64,000 bases of DNA, taken from NCBI GenBank assembly GCA_965220985.1, contig OZ244854.1, forward strand, positions 3,720,001-3,784,000, given 5' to 3'. The position numbers and the translations under genes were made by a program. This DNA is from JAPPHA01 sp965220985 (lineage in GTDB: Bacteria; Pseudomonadota; Alphaproteobacteria; Rhodobacterales; Rhodobacteraceae). Position 1 is the stretch's first letter. Each line of letters begins with the position of its first letter. The notes below the pieces were generated by a model, which made no database searches, had not been told where the DNA came from, and worked only from the letters and a program-made list of their open reading frames with translations. This document shows positions 1-9,549 of this stretch, piece after piece.

Positions 1-208
1 CCCTGAATTTTTTTGCCATGAAGCCGGGCAGCATGTGCCTTGACCAAAAACTTCGACTTTCGTGCTGGCACATGGGTGATGAGAGCCGAGACTCGATCAT
101 CGACGCCCGAATACACTGCCCTGTTGAAGCAATTCAAGTGCAATCTGACACGGTCGGGCAAAAAAAGACCGATTCCCCCGATTTCACCAAAACGACCGCA
201 TCCGGGCA
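1..208. other. Window edge, no gene recognised
   Basis: The stretch downstream of prmC up to the window edge shows no convincing reading frame on either strand. It contains a short 5-bp inverted repeat (CGGTC/GACCG) around 160-180, too weak to call a terminator. Confidence 0.5.
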
Positions 209-1060
209 TCACTGCGGCCTCCAAAGGCAGACAACCCGGTCAAGCCCGGCCAGATCCTTGTGGACCCGGCTGTCGAGACCGCAGGTCATCTTGAACATCG
301 TGCAAACCTCTTGCGCCTGCGAAGCGCCGATCTCGAGAAGGACACGCCCGTCGGGCGACAGATGTGCCATGAGACCCGCAGCGATCCTGCGGTAGGCTTC
401 CAGCCCGTCTGCGCCCCCCATGATGGACCGGGCGGGCTCCCACAGCCGAACCTCGGGTTGAAGGGAGGCGATTTCGTCAATCGCGATGTATGGCGGGTTG
501 CTGACGACGAGGTCGAACACTCCGGTCACCTCGGAGAACCAGTCCGATCTGCAAAGCTGAACACGATCTGCAACATTCAACGCGGCGAGATTGTCCGATG
601 CGACTTCGAGGGCTTCTGGCGAAACGTCGATCCCGACCCCCGTTGCTTCGGGGCGTTCGGCCAGCAGACTGCCAAGTATGCAGCCAGTGCCGGTTCCAAG
701 ATCGAGAACCCGACTGAACGCGGCCTCCTCGAGCGCTTTTTCGACCAGCAGTTCGGTTTCGGGCCGGGGATCGAGAACATCATCCGTGACTCGGAAACGC
801 CCCACCCAGAAATCTCGATAGCCCAGGATTCGCGAAACCGGCTTTCGGCGGTGTCGCTGCCGAACAAAACTTCGAAAGAGCGACGCGGTGGCGTCGCTGA
901 CGGATTCATCCGAGGCGCTTGGTCTCGCAGTCGTGGAGTCGTCGCGAGCGAACGCATGTTCGAGGAGCCGCCGGGCGTCGCCCGGAGCATCAGCGCCGAT
1001 TTCGGGGACGAGCGCGTTCACGCCCTCCGCGAACAGGGTGCTAGGCGTTTCGGGATTCAC
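209..1060 (-). CDS. prmC: Release factor glutamine methyltransferase PrmC (HemK)
   Basis: This protein N5-methylates the glutamine of the GGQ motif in class I release factors, using S-adenosylmethionine in the cytoplasm. The 283-residue product has an N-terminal helical domain, then a Rossmann methyltransferase core with the glycine-rich SAM motif (DLGTGTGCILG, near residue 120) and the family's NPPY catalytic motif (VVSNPPYIA). It starts with GTG inside a GTGA that overlaps the prfA stop, so it is translationally coupled to its own substrate gene. Length and motifs match PrmC well. Confidence 0.95.
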   Translation of the reverse strand: MNPETPSTLFAEGVNALVPEIGADAPGDARRLLEHAFARDDSTTARPSASDESVSDATASLFRSFVRQRHRRKPVSRILGYRDFWVGRFRVTDDVLDPRPETELLVEKALEEAAFSRVLDLGTGTGCILGSLLAERPEATGVGIDVSPEALEVASDNLAALNVADRVQLCRSDWFSEVTGVFDLVVSNPPYIAIDEIASLQPEVRLWEPARSIMGGADGLEAYRRIAAGLMAHLSPDGRVLLEIGASQAQEVCTMFKMTCGLDSRVHKDLAGLDRVVCLWRPQ

Positions 1061-2112
1061 GGCGATTCTCCCGAGAGTCGACTTGCCTGATCATCCGCGA
1101 CAAGTGCATCAACGACCTCGCCCAGGTTTCCCTGCATGACTTGATCCAGCTTGTACAAGGTCAGATTGATCCGGTGGTCGGTCAATCGACCCTGCGGAAA
1201 GTTGTAGGTCCGAATCCGTTGCGAACGATCGCCGGAGCCGACCTGCTCCCTTCGGTTCGACGCCACTTCGTCGGTCTGCGCCTGTTGTTCCCGATCATGC
1301 AGCCGGGATCGCAGGATGCGCATGGCTTCGGCCCGGTTCACGTGCTGCGACTTTTGCGAGCTCGTGGCGGTGATACCGGTCGGAAGATGGGTGATCCGGA
1401 CCGCTGAATCGGTCTTGTTGACGTGCTGTCCGCCCGCGCCTGCGGCCCGCATCGTGTCGATGCGGATGTCCTTTTGATCGATCCTGATTTCGATGTCGTC
1501 GACGACCGGCAGCACGGCAACGGTTGCTGCCGACGTGTGAATGCGCTGGTGACTCTCCGTTGCCGGAATCCTCTGGACCCTGTGCACGCCGGCCTCGAAC
1601 TTCATCCGTCCGAACACGCCGTTGCCGCCAACCACGACAGAAACTTCTCGCACGCCGCCCATCTCGGTGACCGACTTCTGCGCCACCTCGAACGACCAGC
1701 GTTCCTTTTCGGCGAACTTTTCGTACATCTTGAGGAGGTCTCCGGCGAAGAGGGCTGCCTCCTCGCCTCCCGTACCGGCGCGGATTTCGAGAACGACCGA
1801 TCTTGAATCGTCTTCGCAACGCGGTTGCAGCGCCGCCTGAAGATCGACTTCCATGCGCTGAATCTCGCTCTGCAGCCGCTGCAGTTCATCTTCGGCCAAC
1901 GGCTTCATCTCGGGATCGAGCAGCATGGCCTGCGCGTCCTCGATCGCGGCCACGGTCGTTTGGTACTCGTCGATCCTCGCGTTGATCTCCCGCAGTTCGG
2001 CATACTCGCGGGCGTAGGCCGTGTATTCGTCGGGCTCCAGCCCTTCCGCCATACGCGCAGTGAGAAACGCAAACCGATCGGTGATCTGCTCAAGTTTTTC
2101 GATCGGTATCAT
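1057..2112 (-). CDS. prfA: Peptide chain release factor 1
   Basis: RF1 reads UAA and UAG stop codons and triggers peptide release. The 351-residue protein carries the GGQ catalytic motif (AGAGGQHVNK) and the PxT codon-recognition tripeptide as PAT in the segment RIPATESHQ, which marks it as RF1 rather than RF2 (SPF). It is followed with overlap by prmC, the enzyme that modifies its GGQ glutamine. In many alphaproteobacteria hisS lies between ispG and prfA; here a small gene of opposite strand occupies that place. Confidence 0.97.
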   Translation of the reverse strand: MIPIEKLEQITDRFAFLTARMAEGLEPDEYTAYAREYAELREINARIDEYQTTVAAIEDAQAMLLDPEMKPLAEDELQRLQSEIQRMEVDLQAALQPRCEDDSRSVVLEIRAGTGGEEAALFAGDLLKMYEKFAEKERWSFEVAQKSVTEMGGVREVSVVVGGNGVFGRMKFEAGVHRVQRIPATESHQRIHTSAATVAVLPVVDDIEIRIDQKDIRIDTMRAAGAGGQHVNKTDSAVRITHLPTGITATSSQKSQHVNRAEAMRILRSRLHDREQQAQTDEVASNRREQVGSGDRSQRIRTYNFPQGRLTDHRINLTLYKLDQVMQGNLGEVVDALVADDQASRLSGESP

Positions 2113-2232
2113 GCGCTGTCCAGTCGTTGCGGCAAGGCGCCATCACGCAGGTGCCCGTCGAGCAGGTGTCGGTATCGTCCTGCACTCGGCGCCCCGTATT
2201 GCCTCGACAGAAATACCTGCTATCCTGCTGCC

Positions 2233-2529
2233 ATGGCAAGATTTCCCTGTTTTTTTGCCTTCGGGTTAATCACACTTCTGTCGGCAACGGCAGCCGTGTC
2301 CGAGGAGGCGACGGTCAAGTACCCGGATTGCTACTGTACCGATCGAACCGGGCAGCGGGTCGAACTCGGGGTCAGCATCTGCATGGTGGTTGACGGCAGG
2401 GACTTCTGGGCGCGTTGCGAAATGTCGCTGAACAATCCGACCTGGCGAGAAATCGAGGCTGGGTGCCTGAACGCCGATGCCGAGATCGACCAGATCACCT
2501 TGGACGACCGCATCGGCAATTCCACCTGA
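2233..2529 (+). CDS. Small predicted secreted protein, uncharacterised
   Basis: A 98-residue product. The first about 23 residues form a typical signal peptide (MARFPCFFAFGLITLLSATA, then A-V-S), followed by a mature part with four cysteines (CYC near residue 35, then two single Cys before residue 80), which suggests a disulfide-stabilised periplasmic protein. The segment PDCYCTDRTGQRVELG resembles hypothetical proteins of alphaproteobacteria, but I know no function. The ATG at 2233 is chosen because the signal peptide begins there. It lies divergent from prfA and convergent with ispG. Confidence 0.7.
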   Translation: MARFPCFFAFGLITLLSATAAVSEEATVKYPDCYCTDRTGQRVELGVSICMVVDGRDFWARCEMSLNNPTWREIEAGCLNADAEIDQITLDDRIGNST

Positions 2530-2717
2530 AGCAAGAGCAGCTCCTGTCGAATGCGGTCGCGTGAAGGCGAGCCGATGACCAAAGCGGATCCATCGGTCAT
2601 CTGAACACGCTGCCGCTTGCGTGGCGGACAGGGTCGCGCGATGCGCATTGGTCACCGAAAAGGCCGAATTCGGGAGAGTCGGGCGTGCCCCTTGATCGAC
2701 AGGGCCTCGTCACCGCC

Positions 2718-3866
2718 TTACGGCGACACGCTGGCCTGCTGTTCCCGTTCTGCGGCCTTCTCCTCGACCAGTTTGACAATCCTGTCGATCATGTCGTCAT
2801 TTGCAAGCTTGCGATCCTGCAGACCCGACAGGTACAGCATTCCGGATCCCGCCCCGCCACCGGTGAAGCCGATGTCGGTCATCTGGGCTTCGCCGGGCCC
2901 GTTGACGACGCATCCGATGATCGAGAGCGTCAATGGCGTTCGGACGTGCGCGAGGCGCTCCTCGAGCAGCCCCACGGTCTTGATGACATCGAATCCCTGC
3001 CTTGCGCAGGACGGGCAGGAAATGATCGTCACGCCACGGTGCCTGAGATTCAACGATTTCAGGATTTCGTAGCCGACCTTGACCTCTTCGACCGGATCGG
3101 CCGAGAGCGACACCCGGAGCGTGTCGCCGATGCCGAACCACAGGAGACTGCCCAACCCGATGGACGAACGAACGGTGCCGGACTTGAGACTGCCTGATTC
3201 GGTGATGCCGATGTGGAGCGGCGCATCGGTCGCTTCGGCGAGTTGCTGATAGGCGGCGGAGGCGAGAAACACGTCCGAGGCCTTGGCCGAAATCTTGTAT
3301 TCGGTAAAGCCGGCATCTTCGAGCAACCGGATCTGATTGAGGCCGCTCTCGACCATCGCCTCGGGACAGGGTTCGGCGTATTTTTCCAGCAGATGGCGTT
3401 CGAGCGAACCCGCATTGACGCCAATCCGAATCGAACACCCGTTGGCTGTTGCCGCCCGCACCACTTCGGCCACGCGTTCGTTCGATCCAATGTTTCCAGG
3501 GTTGATCCTGAGACACGCGGCGCCGGCATCCGCCGCCTCGATGGCTCTTTGGTAGTGGAAGTGGATGTCCGCGACGAGCGGAACCGGGCTTAGCTTGACG
3601 ATCTCGCGGAACGCGACGGTCGAGTCGGGATCCGGGCAGGACACACGGACGATGTCCGCCCCAGCCTCCGCGCATTCCTCGATCTGTTCCACTGTCTTCG
3701 ACACGTCGGTCGTCGGCGTGTTGGTCATGGTCTGCACCGCGATCGGCGCCCCTCCGCCAACCGGCACGTCTCCGACCATGATCCTGCGGCTCGGTCGGCG
3801 CTCGATGCGACGCCACGGCCGAAGGTCATGAATTTCTTTGCTTTTTTCGACGGGAACCTGCATCAT
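2718..3866 (-). CDS. ispG: 4-hydroxy-3-methylbut-2-enyl diphosphate synthase IspG
   Basis: IspG (GcpE) converts methylerythritol cyclodiphosphate to HMBPP in the MEP isoprenoid pathway using a [4Fe-4S] cluster. The 382-residue protein has the N-terminal TIM-barrel (VQTMTNTPTTD, LVADIHFHY, RINPGNIG) and the C-terminal cluster domain with cysteines in CPSCARQGFDV and CVVNGPGEA. It is the two-domain bacterial form. Start is one of two adjacent ATGs (3866 or 3863). It lies downstream of the RodZ-like gene in the same direction, a neighbourhood common in proteobacteria. Confidence 0.96.
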   Translation of the reverse strand: MMQVPVEKSKEIHDLRPWRRIERRPSRRIMVGDVPVGGGAPIAVQTMTNTPTTDVSKTVEQIEECAEAGADIVRVSCPDPDSTVAFREIVKLSPVPLVADIHFHYQRAIEAADAGAACLRINPGNIGSNERVAEVVRAATANGCSIRIGVNAGSLERHLLEKYAEPCPEAMVESGLNQIRLLEDAGFTEYKISAKASDVFLASAAYQQLAEATDAPLHIGITESGSLKSGTVRSSIGLGSLLWFGIGDTLRVSLSADPVEEVKVGYEILKSLNLRHRGVTIISCPSCARQGFDVIKTVGLLEERLAHVRTPLTLSIIGCVVNGPGEAQMTDIGFTGGGAGSGMLYLSGLQDRKLANDDMIDRIVKLVEEKAAEREQQASVSP

Positions 3867-3937
3867 GAACTCATGTCGATCCTGGGAGCAGTTGACTTTG
3901 TCTGCCTGAGAAAGCGCGGCGTTGCGCCACCTTGCAA

Positions 3938-5131
3938 TTAATCGGGAAGCACGGCGCGTTCAATGGTTCCAACCGCAGCCGTCCGGCGATTCTCGTCGAC
4001 GGTGATTTCTGCAAATTGGTAATTCTCGACAATGTCCTCGGCATTGAGCGAAACGCGCTTGGCGACCCCGGTCCCGGTACCGACGGGTCCATATGTGGTT
4101 CCATCGACAATGAGATACACCGAACCGGAGTTGCCGGATCTGAGCAGCGGATTCTCGATATCCTGTGGAACCTCATATCTCTGCTTGGCATCGAGTATTT
4201 CCTCGAAGAGCACGTCACCCGAGTCGACGAAAACCCTCAACCATGCCGGATTGGCCGCATAGACTTCGACCACGGGAGGCGGTTTTTCCACGACCTGGGG
4301 CGGCTCCACGGGGGCAATGACAGGGACTTCCTCCACTTGGACCAGCGTACCGAAACTGTCGGGATCGATTGCTGCAATCGGACCGTCTCTTGGCTCCACG
4401 ACCGGGAAGTCGAGAATCTGGGGCCGGTGGCTTCGTCCGAGCCCCGATGCGGAAGATTGATCGCCCGATTCTCCGACAAAGTCCGACAGGACATCGACAC
4501 CCGGATCCGGGACGCCGCTCCCGTCTTCCGACGTCAAGAGCCACAAGGAGGTGATGAGGTCTCCGCTTCCGGCGCGCGCCTCTTCGACGGGAATGGTCCG
4601 CAGTTGCTGAATCTCGTGCACGACCTTCCAACCGCCGTATGCCACCCCTGCGATGATCAACACAAGAATGGCCATGTTGACGACCGCAGACACCGAGAAG
4701 TCGTGCCAGAATTGCCGCGGGCGAATGAACCCCAGAGTCAGCGACGATCTGTTGACGAGCGAATCTCGGTTTGACGAAACCGCAGGACGGTTCGCAACGA
4801 CAATCGGCTCGGATGATTTCGAGTTGGCGGCGGCAAACGGATCCACGACCTGGCTCGAGAACCCGGTTTCGCGGCAGAACTGCTGGTAGGTCTCTTCGGG
4901 ATCGAGGTCGAGATAGCGGGCGTACGATCGCACGAGACCGCCGACGAGAACCGGCAGCTCGAATGCCCCGAGGTCTCCGTTCTCGATTGCCAGGATGTAG
5001 GAGGATTTGATTCGCAGGTCGGCTGCGACCTGTTCAACCGTTCTGTTCAGGGTGATGCGCTCACCGCGGAGCTTGTCTCCAAGCGTGACGACATACGAGT
5101 CGAAGCCGCGCAAGGAAGTGACATCGTCCAC
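3938..5131 (-). CDS. RodZ-like helix-turn-helix membrane protein
   Basis: The product (397 residues) has an N-terminal Xre/HTH_25 domain (about 16-80, LGDKLRGERITLNRTVEQVA), a single membrane segment near residue 170 (VNMAILVLIIAGVAYGGW), a long Pro- and acid-rich linker and a C-terminal DUF4115-type beta domain (LRVFVDSGDVLFEEIL onward). This is the architecture of RodZ, which links MreB to the cell wall elongation machinery at the inner membrane. Translation starts with GTG behind a good GGGAG site. The position upstream of ispG matches RodZ in many proteobacteria; whether it acts on cell shape here is inferred. Confidence 0.82.
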   Translation of the reverse strand: MDDVTSLRGFDSYVVTLGDKLRGERITLNRTVEQVAADLRIKSSYILAIENGDLGAFELPVLVGGLVRSYARYLDLDPEETYQQFCRETGFSSQVVDPFAAANSKSSEPIVVANRPAVSSNRDSLVNRSSLTLGFIRPRQFWHDFSVSAVVNMAILVLIIAGVAYGGWKVVHEIQQLRTIPVEEARAGSGDLITSLWLLTSEDGSGVPDPGVDVLSDFVGESGDQSSASGLGRSHRPQILDFPVVEPRDGPIAAIDPDSFGTLVQVEEVPVIAPVEPPQVVEKPPPVVEVYAANPAWLRVFVDSGDVLFEEILDAKQRYEVPQDIENPLLRSGNSGSVYLIVDGTTYGPVGTGTGVAKRVSLNAEDIVENYQFAEITVDENRRTAAVGTIERAVLPD

Positions 5132-5391
5132 AGTCTACTCTCCCAACCCCCGAAGGTTTGGCCTTTCGAAGCTCAGCCGCTGACGTCCGTCGCCGTTGAC
5201 ATGGCGACGCCTGTGATTCCCTTAGCAGGATTTTTTGAGAAAATCCAGACACTCACGCAATATTTCGATTGTGTCACGATGCGAATGTATCGCTCGCTGC
5301 CAAGGGAGGGACAGCAGAACCACGATATCACTCTTTCGATGCCCGGTATCGCCTCTTGCAAGCCATTCAAGCCCCAGGGCGACCGATGGAT

Positions 5392-5682
5392 TCAGCGACC
5401 GGATGCGCGTTCCTCGGCGACCTCCCTGATTGCCGCGACGAGGCCGAGATATCGTTCCGGACATTCACTCGCCCCGACAATCCAGTCGAGGACAGCGACA
5501 TCAGTTTCGAACAGCAGAGCTTGGAGGTTGTCGAGTTCTTCGTCCGAAAGCGATTCGAGCCTTTCTTCCACAAATCCGCCGATCAGGATGTCGAGTTCCC
5601 TCATGCCGCGTCGCATCGAACGCACGCGTATGCTCCGCCGTTTCCGGTCACGCTCTTGGTCGTTCGTTTCGAGTTCGTTCAT
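5392..5682 (-). CDS. sdhE: FAD assembly factor SdhE (DUF339)
   Basis: SdhE helps covalent flavinylation of succinate dehydrogenase SdhA. The roughly 96-residue product contains the diagnostic RGMRELD motif (family RGxxExD, contacting SdhA) followed by the helical bundle with LSDEELDNLQALL and the late LDWIVG segment. I place the start at the ATG at 5682 with AAGGTGAG upstream; an ATG at 5700 is also possible. An upstream open frame to 5835 lacks family similarity. It is divergent from the aminotransferase gene. Confidence 0.88.
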   Translation of the reverse strand: MNELETNDQERDRKRRSIRVRSMRRGMRELDILIGGFVEERLESLSDEELDNLQALLFETDVAVLDWIVGASECPERYLGLVAAIREVAEERASGR

Positions 5683-5864
5683 GACACCACTCACCTTCAT
5701 CGGTCGGTCTTTCGACTCTTCGCAACCTGACGTCAACGGGAACGGTCGCGCGGGTTTCCATGCCCCGACCATCGCGTTCCGCGGCGTGGTTGTTGACCCC
5801 TGCCCTTGGCGACCATACACACGCGAGCCTCGCATTGTCGCAGTTTTTGCCCGGTACAGTCACC

Positions 5865-7067
5865 ATGAACATCGTCGCGGACCGCATGACTCGAATCGCC
5901 CCTTCGGCAACCATGGCCATGACCGGTCTGGCAGCCGAGTTGAGGTCCCGTGGACACGACGTGATCGCCTTGAGCGCCGGCGAACCCGACTTTCCGACCC
6001 CCGAGAACATTCGCGAGGCCGCACATGCGGCGATTCGTGCCGGCAAGACCTGCTACACGATCGTCGACGGAATACCCGAGCTGAAATCCGCAGTCGCGGA
6101 CAAGTTCAGACGCGAGAATCATCTCGACTACGACATGTCCCAGGTCACCGTCGCCAATGGCGGAAAACAGATCATTTTCAACGCGTTGCTCGCAACTCTC
6201 AACAAGGGGGACGAGGTGCTGATACCCGCGCCCTACTGGGTTTCGTATCGCGACATCGTCCTTGTCGCCGGAGGCGTCCCGATCTTTGTCGAAGGGAAGC
6301 GCGCAAACGGGTTCAAGATCACGGCCGAACAACTCGAGCGGGCGATGACGCCGCGAACCAAGTGGCTCATCTTCAACTCGCCGTCCAATCCCAGCGGCGC
6401 TGCCTACACGCGGTCCGAGATCCGGGCCTTGACCGACGTTCTCGTCCCGCACCCTCGGATCATGATCCTGTCCGATGACATTTACGAGCATCTGACCTAC
6501 GGCGATTTTGTCTTCTCGACGCCTGCCGAAGTCGAGCCGGCGCTGTTCGACCGCACGTTGACGATGAATGGCGTCGCGAAGGCCTACGCGATGACCGGAT
6601 GGCGAATCGGATACGCAGGAGGGCCTGCACCGTTGATCAAGGCCATGCGAACGCTGCAAAGCCAGAGCACGTCGAATCCATGCACGATCAGCCAATGGGC
6701 AGCCATCGAAGCGCTGAACGGACCGCAGGATTTCATCGCCGCGAACAAGGAGGTGTTTCGGCGGCGGCGGGACCTCGTTGTCGACATGCTGAACGGAATT
6801 CCGGGGCTCGAGTGTCCGGTCCCGGACGGCGCCTTCTATGTGTATCCTTCGATAGAAAGGTGCATCGGCAAGACAACGGCCGCAGGCACGATCATTCGCA
6901 CCGACGAGGACTTCGCCACGGCCCTGCTCGCCGAAGAGAACGTCGCCGTGGTCTTTGGGCATGCCTTCGGGGTCAGTCCAAACATCCGGCTGAGCTACGC
7001 CGCATCGGACGAAGCCCTGAAAACCGGGTGTGAACGGATTTCGAGATTCTGTGCCAACATGCACTGA
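5865..7067 (+). CDS. aatA: Class I pyridoxal-phosphate aminotransferase (aspartate/aromatic type)
   Basis: This fold-type I aminotransferase most likely transaminates aspartate, and possibly prephenate or aromatic amino acids. The 400-residue product shows NSPSNPSG in substrate binding, the PLP-lysine in the segment GVAKAYAMTGWRIGY (K next to A-Y), and the C-terminal arginine region NIRLSYAAS. The ATG at 5865 (MNIVADRM) matches the usual family start. The alphaproteobacterial AatA subgroup fits best; the symbol is given by similarity only. Confidence 0.88.
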   Translation: MNIVADRMTRIAPSATMAMTGLAAELRSRGHDVIALSAGEPDFPTPENIREAAHAAIRAGKTCYTIVDGIPELKSAVADKFRRENHLDYDMSQVTVANGGKQIIFNALLATLNKGDEVLIPAPYWVSYRDIVLVAGGVPIFVEGKRANGFKITAEQLERAMTPRTKWLIFNSPSNPSGAAYTRSEIRALTDVLVPHPRIMILSDDIYEHLTYGDFVFSTPAEVEPALFDRTLTMNGVAKAYAMTGWRIGYAGGPAPLIKAMRTLQSQSTSNPCTISQWAAIEALNGPQDFIAANKEVFRRRRDLVVDMLNGIPGLECPVPDGAFYVYPSIERCIGKTTAAGTIIRTDEDFATALLAEENVAVVFGHAFGVSPNIRLSYAASDEALKTGCERISRFCANMH

Positions 7068-7293
7068 CGCCGTAAGACCGATCGTCGCGTCCCCTCCGGA
7101 AGCGAAAGGCGCGAGGCAGCCGATCAATCCGCCTGCGTGAGGCGAGTTCGTCTGCAGCACTGGCATCCTGACAATCACCCGGCGGTCAACGCAAGCCGCA
7201 GGGTCGTCGGGCCAGTCGGTTTTCTGCGGTCGGTGTCAATCCGAGCCACTCTGCCAAAGTGTTGGTCGGCAAGCTTCATGATCTGTTTTAGGT

Positions 7294-7361
7294 GATAATT
7301 CTAACTATCAATATGTTTCACTATATCAATCCTTGCCTATCTGCAATCATTTCTATATATT
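7294..7361 (+). promoter_or_regulatory. Candidate hipBA promoter and operator
   Basis: The 120 bases before hipB are strikingly AT-rich compared with the surroundings. TTGCCT (7333-7338) and TATATT (7356-7361) are separated by 17 bases, a good sigma-70-type promoter. Upstream, GATAATTCTAACTATC (7294-7309) is a GATA-N8-TATC inverted repeat, the spacing seen in HipB operators. Autoregulation by HipB is inferred from the family. Confidence 0.5.
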
Positions 7362-7402
7362 TTTACATATCAAAAGACGTCACTTATCTGGTAAAATGCA
7401 TC

Positions 7403-7702
7403 ATGGTCTACGAAATGGAACAAATCGCTGCGACACTCAGGGATAAGCGGAAATACAAGGGACTGAGCCAGCGTGAACTCAGCGTCCGCACGGGCTTGCC
7501 CCAGCCATACATTTCCAAGATCGAGAGTGGCGGCGTGAATCTGACCGTGACAAGCCTCACGGCCATCGCCAATGCGCTCGGCCTGGAAATCGCTCTCGTT
7601 CCGCGAAAGGCGATGCCTGCGGTAAAGGCGATCTCTCGCAGCCTTGATGATTCACGTCCGTCGCCGCGTCCAGCCTATCGTCTGGATGACGAAGATGAGT
7701 GA
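7403..7702 (+). CDS. hipB: HipB-like antitoxin, Xre-type HTH
   Basis: Antitoxin and DNA-binding autorepressor of a HipBA type II toxin-antitoxin pair. The 99-residue product has a clear HTH (about residues 9-64: KYKGLSQRELSVRTGLPQPY then ISKIESGGVNLTVTSL) and a disordered acidic tail (RLDDEDE), as in HipB. Start is ATG 7403 or 7415; frames further upstream run through AT-rich promoter sequence. Its stop overlaps the toxin start (ATGAGTGA), the usual coupling in this family. Confidence 0.85.
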   Translation: MVYEMEQIAATLRDKRKYKGLSQRELSVRTGLPQPYISKIESGGVNLTVTSLTAIANALGLEIALVPRKAMPAVKAISRSLDDSRPSPRPAYRLDDEDE

Positions 7703-8927
7703 CGTGTCCATTCTGAGCGTCAACTTGCATGGCCACCCGATCGGGACTCTGACGAGGGTCGGTGCTGACAAATCGATCTTTGCCTTTTCGGATGGCCATG
7801 TTGACGATCCGAGCCGACCGACCCTGGGCTCTACCTTCACGGACGAGTTTGGTGAGCTTCGAACTGAATTCCGGGCATATCAAAAGCGCATCATGCCGTA
7901 TTTTTCGAACCTTCAGCCAGAAGGTCACCTCCGCGAATACCTGGCTCGGCGGGCTGGCGTGAACCCCGAGCGGGAGTTCGATCTTCTTCGGGCACTTGGG
8001 AACGACCTGCCGGGTGCGGTATCGGTGACGCCTTTCGATGGTGGCCCGCCACCGGGAGATGGGTCGGAGAATCGGGATCAAATGCGTCACGATGATGCGC
8101 TGCGGTTTTCCCTTGCCGGCATGCAACTCAAGTTTTCTGCCATTGCGGAGGCCACCGGTGGGCTGACCATTCCGCCTTCGGGCGTTGGCGGATCCTGGAT
8201 CGTCAAGCTTCCGTCGCGCCATTTTGACGGCGTGCCGGAAAACGAATTCTCGATGATGAAACTGGCTGAGTTAATCGGGATGAACGTCCCGCGCATCGAC
8301 CTTGTTGATGTTGGGATGATCCACAATCTGCCCGAAGGGGTCGACCGAGTCGGAGGACAGGCTTTCGTGATCGAACGCTTCGACCGAAACCCCGATGGCT
8401 CACGCGTCCATGCCGAGGACTTCGCGCAGGTCTATGACCTTTTTCCGGACCGAAAGTACGTCCACGGGAGCTTTCGCAACATTGCGCAGGTCGTTGCGGC
8501 GGAGTGTCGTGACGCCGACATCTCCGAGTTCATTCGCCGTCTCGTCTTCAACATGTTGATCGGCAATGCGGACATGCACATGAAGAACTGGTCATTGATC
8601 TATCCCGACCGTCGTCATACGGCGCTGGCGCCTGCCTATGACTTCGTCTCGACCGTGCCCTACATTTCCGGCGACCGAACCAACGTCAAAATCAGTCGCG
8701 CCAAGGTATTTTCCGCCTTTTCGCTGGATGAGCTGACTCACTTGGCGGTCAAGGCCGCCATACCCGTGAGACTGGCCACAGACGTCGCGAAAGAGACCGT
8801 CGAGCGCTTCCGCTCTTGTTGGGATGATGAACGAGAAAACCTGCCGATGAGCACGGAGGTCAGGCTGGCAATCGAAAAGCACCTCACGCGGGTGCCGATA
8901 TTCAGGAGGCTGCGACCCGTCAATTGA
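7695..8927 (+). CDS. hipA: HipA-like serine/threonine kinase toxin
   Basis: HipA kinases halt translation; E. coli HipA phosphorylates glutamyl-tRNA synthetase. The 410-residue product has the N-terminal HipA subdomain (couple of beta strands, PYFSNLQPEGHLREYL), the GMQLKFSA nucleotide-binding segment, the catalytic loop GNADMHMKNWSLI and the metal-binding AYDFVST segment. All key kinase positions look intact, so it is probably active. I chose ATG 7695, overlapping the hipB stop, with GGATGACGAAG ahead; ATG 7686 is an alternative. The pair lies between housekeeping genes and may be acquired. Confidence 0.88.
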   Translation: MSDVSILSVNLHGHPIGTLTRVGADKSIFAFSDGHVDDPSRPTLGSTFTDEFGELRTEFRAYQKRIMPYFSNLQPEGHLREYLARRAGVNPEREFDLLRALGNDLPGAVSVTPFDGGPPPGDGSENRDQMRHDDALRFSLAGMQLKFSAIAEATGGLTIPPSGVGGSWIVKLPSRHFDGVPENEFSMMKLAELIGMNVPRIDLVDVGMIHNLPEGVDRVGGQAFVIERFDRNPDGSRVHAEDFAQVYDLFPDRKYVHGSFRNIAQVVAAECRDADISEFIRRLVFNMLIGNADMHMKNWSLIYPDRRHTALAPAYDFVSTVPYISGDRTNVKISRAKVFSAFSLDELTHLAVKAAIPVRLATDVAKETVERFRSCWDDERENLPMSTEVRLAIEKHLTRVPIFRRLRPVN

Positions 8928-9087
8928 CAGCCCTGGTGCGAGACGGGATTGATCGCGCGGAACGTCAGGAGAGTCATCACGACAATACAGGCACCGGGGG
9001 CATCCAACAGGTCCAGTTGCTTGCAAGGGAAGAAGGCGCTGACCGCCCCGAACATCCCGAGACCGTGAATTCGAAACCTTGGTCCGG

Positions 9088-9549
9088 TCAGACCGGTAGG
9101 ACAGTTGTCGACTTGATCTCCTCCATCGACAGCAGCGCCGTGACATTGAAGATCGTCACATTCGAGATCAGAGCCTGATAGAACTCGTCGTAGGCTTTTG
9201 CATTGCGAACCCTGACCTTAAGGATGTAGTCGACATCGCCCGCGAGCCGATGAGCCTCGAGCACTTCGGGGCGGTCCAGCAAAGACTGAAGAAATCGGTC
9301 CTGCCACTCCTTTTCGTGTTGCGATGTCCTGATCAGCACGAAGAAGCACGCCTCGAGACCAAGTTTCTCGGGATCCAGAACGACCGTGTTTCGCTTGATG
9401 ATACCCTCATGCCGAAACTTGCGGATTCTGTTCCAGACCGGCGAGCGCGACGTGCCGACCTTGGCGGCGATTTCGTCAAGCGATTGGCCCGCATCTTCCT
9501 GGAGTTCGGCAAGGATTTTCCGGTCGACCCTGTCGAGTTGTGCTGTCAT
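9088..9549 (-). CDS. Lrp/AsnC family transcriptional regulator
   Basis: The 153-residue protein has an N-terminal winged HTH (DRVDRKILAELQEDAGQSLD, then EIAAKVGTSRSPVWNRI) and a C-terminal RAM/AsnC ligand domain with the G-D-V-D-Y-I-L-K motif. It resembles the DecR/YbaO type, some of which respond to cysteine. It is divergent from the cysG-cysI operon, with an AT-rich shared intergenic region, so regulation of sulfite reduction is a reasonable inference that the sequence alone does not prove. Confidence 0.9.
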   Translation of the reverse strand: MTAQLDRVDRKILAELQEDAGQSLDEIAAKVGTSRSPVWNRIRKFRHEGIIKRNTVVLDPEKLGLEACFFVLIRTSQHEKEWQDRFLQSLLDRPEVLEAHRLAGDVDYILKVRVRNAKAYDEFYQALISNVTIFNVTALLSMEEIKSTTVLPV

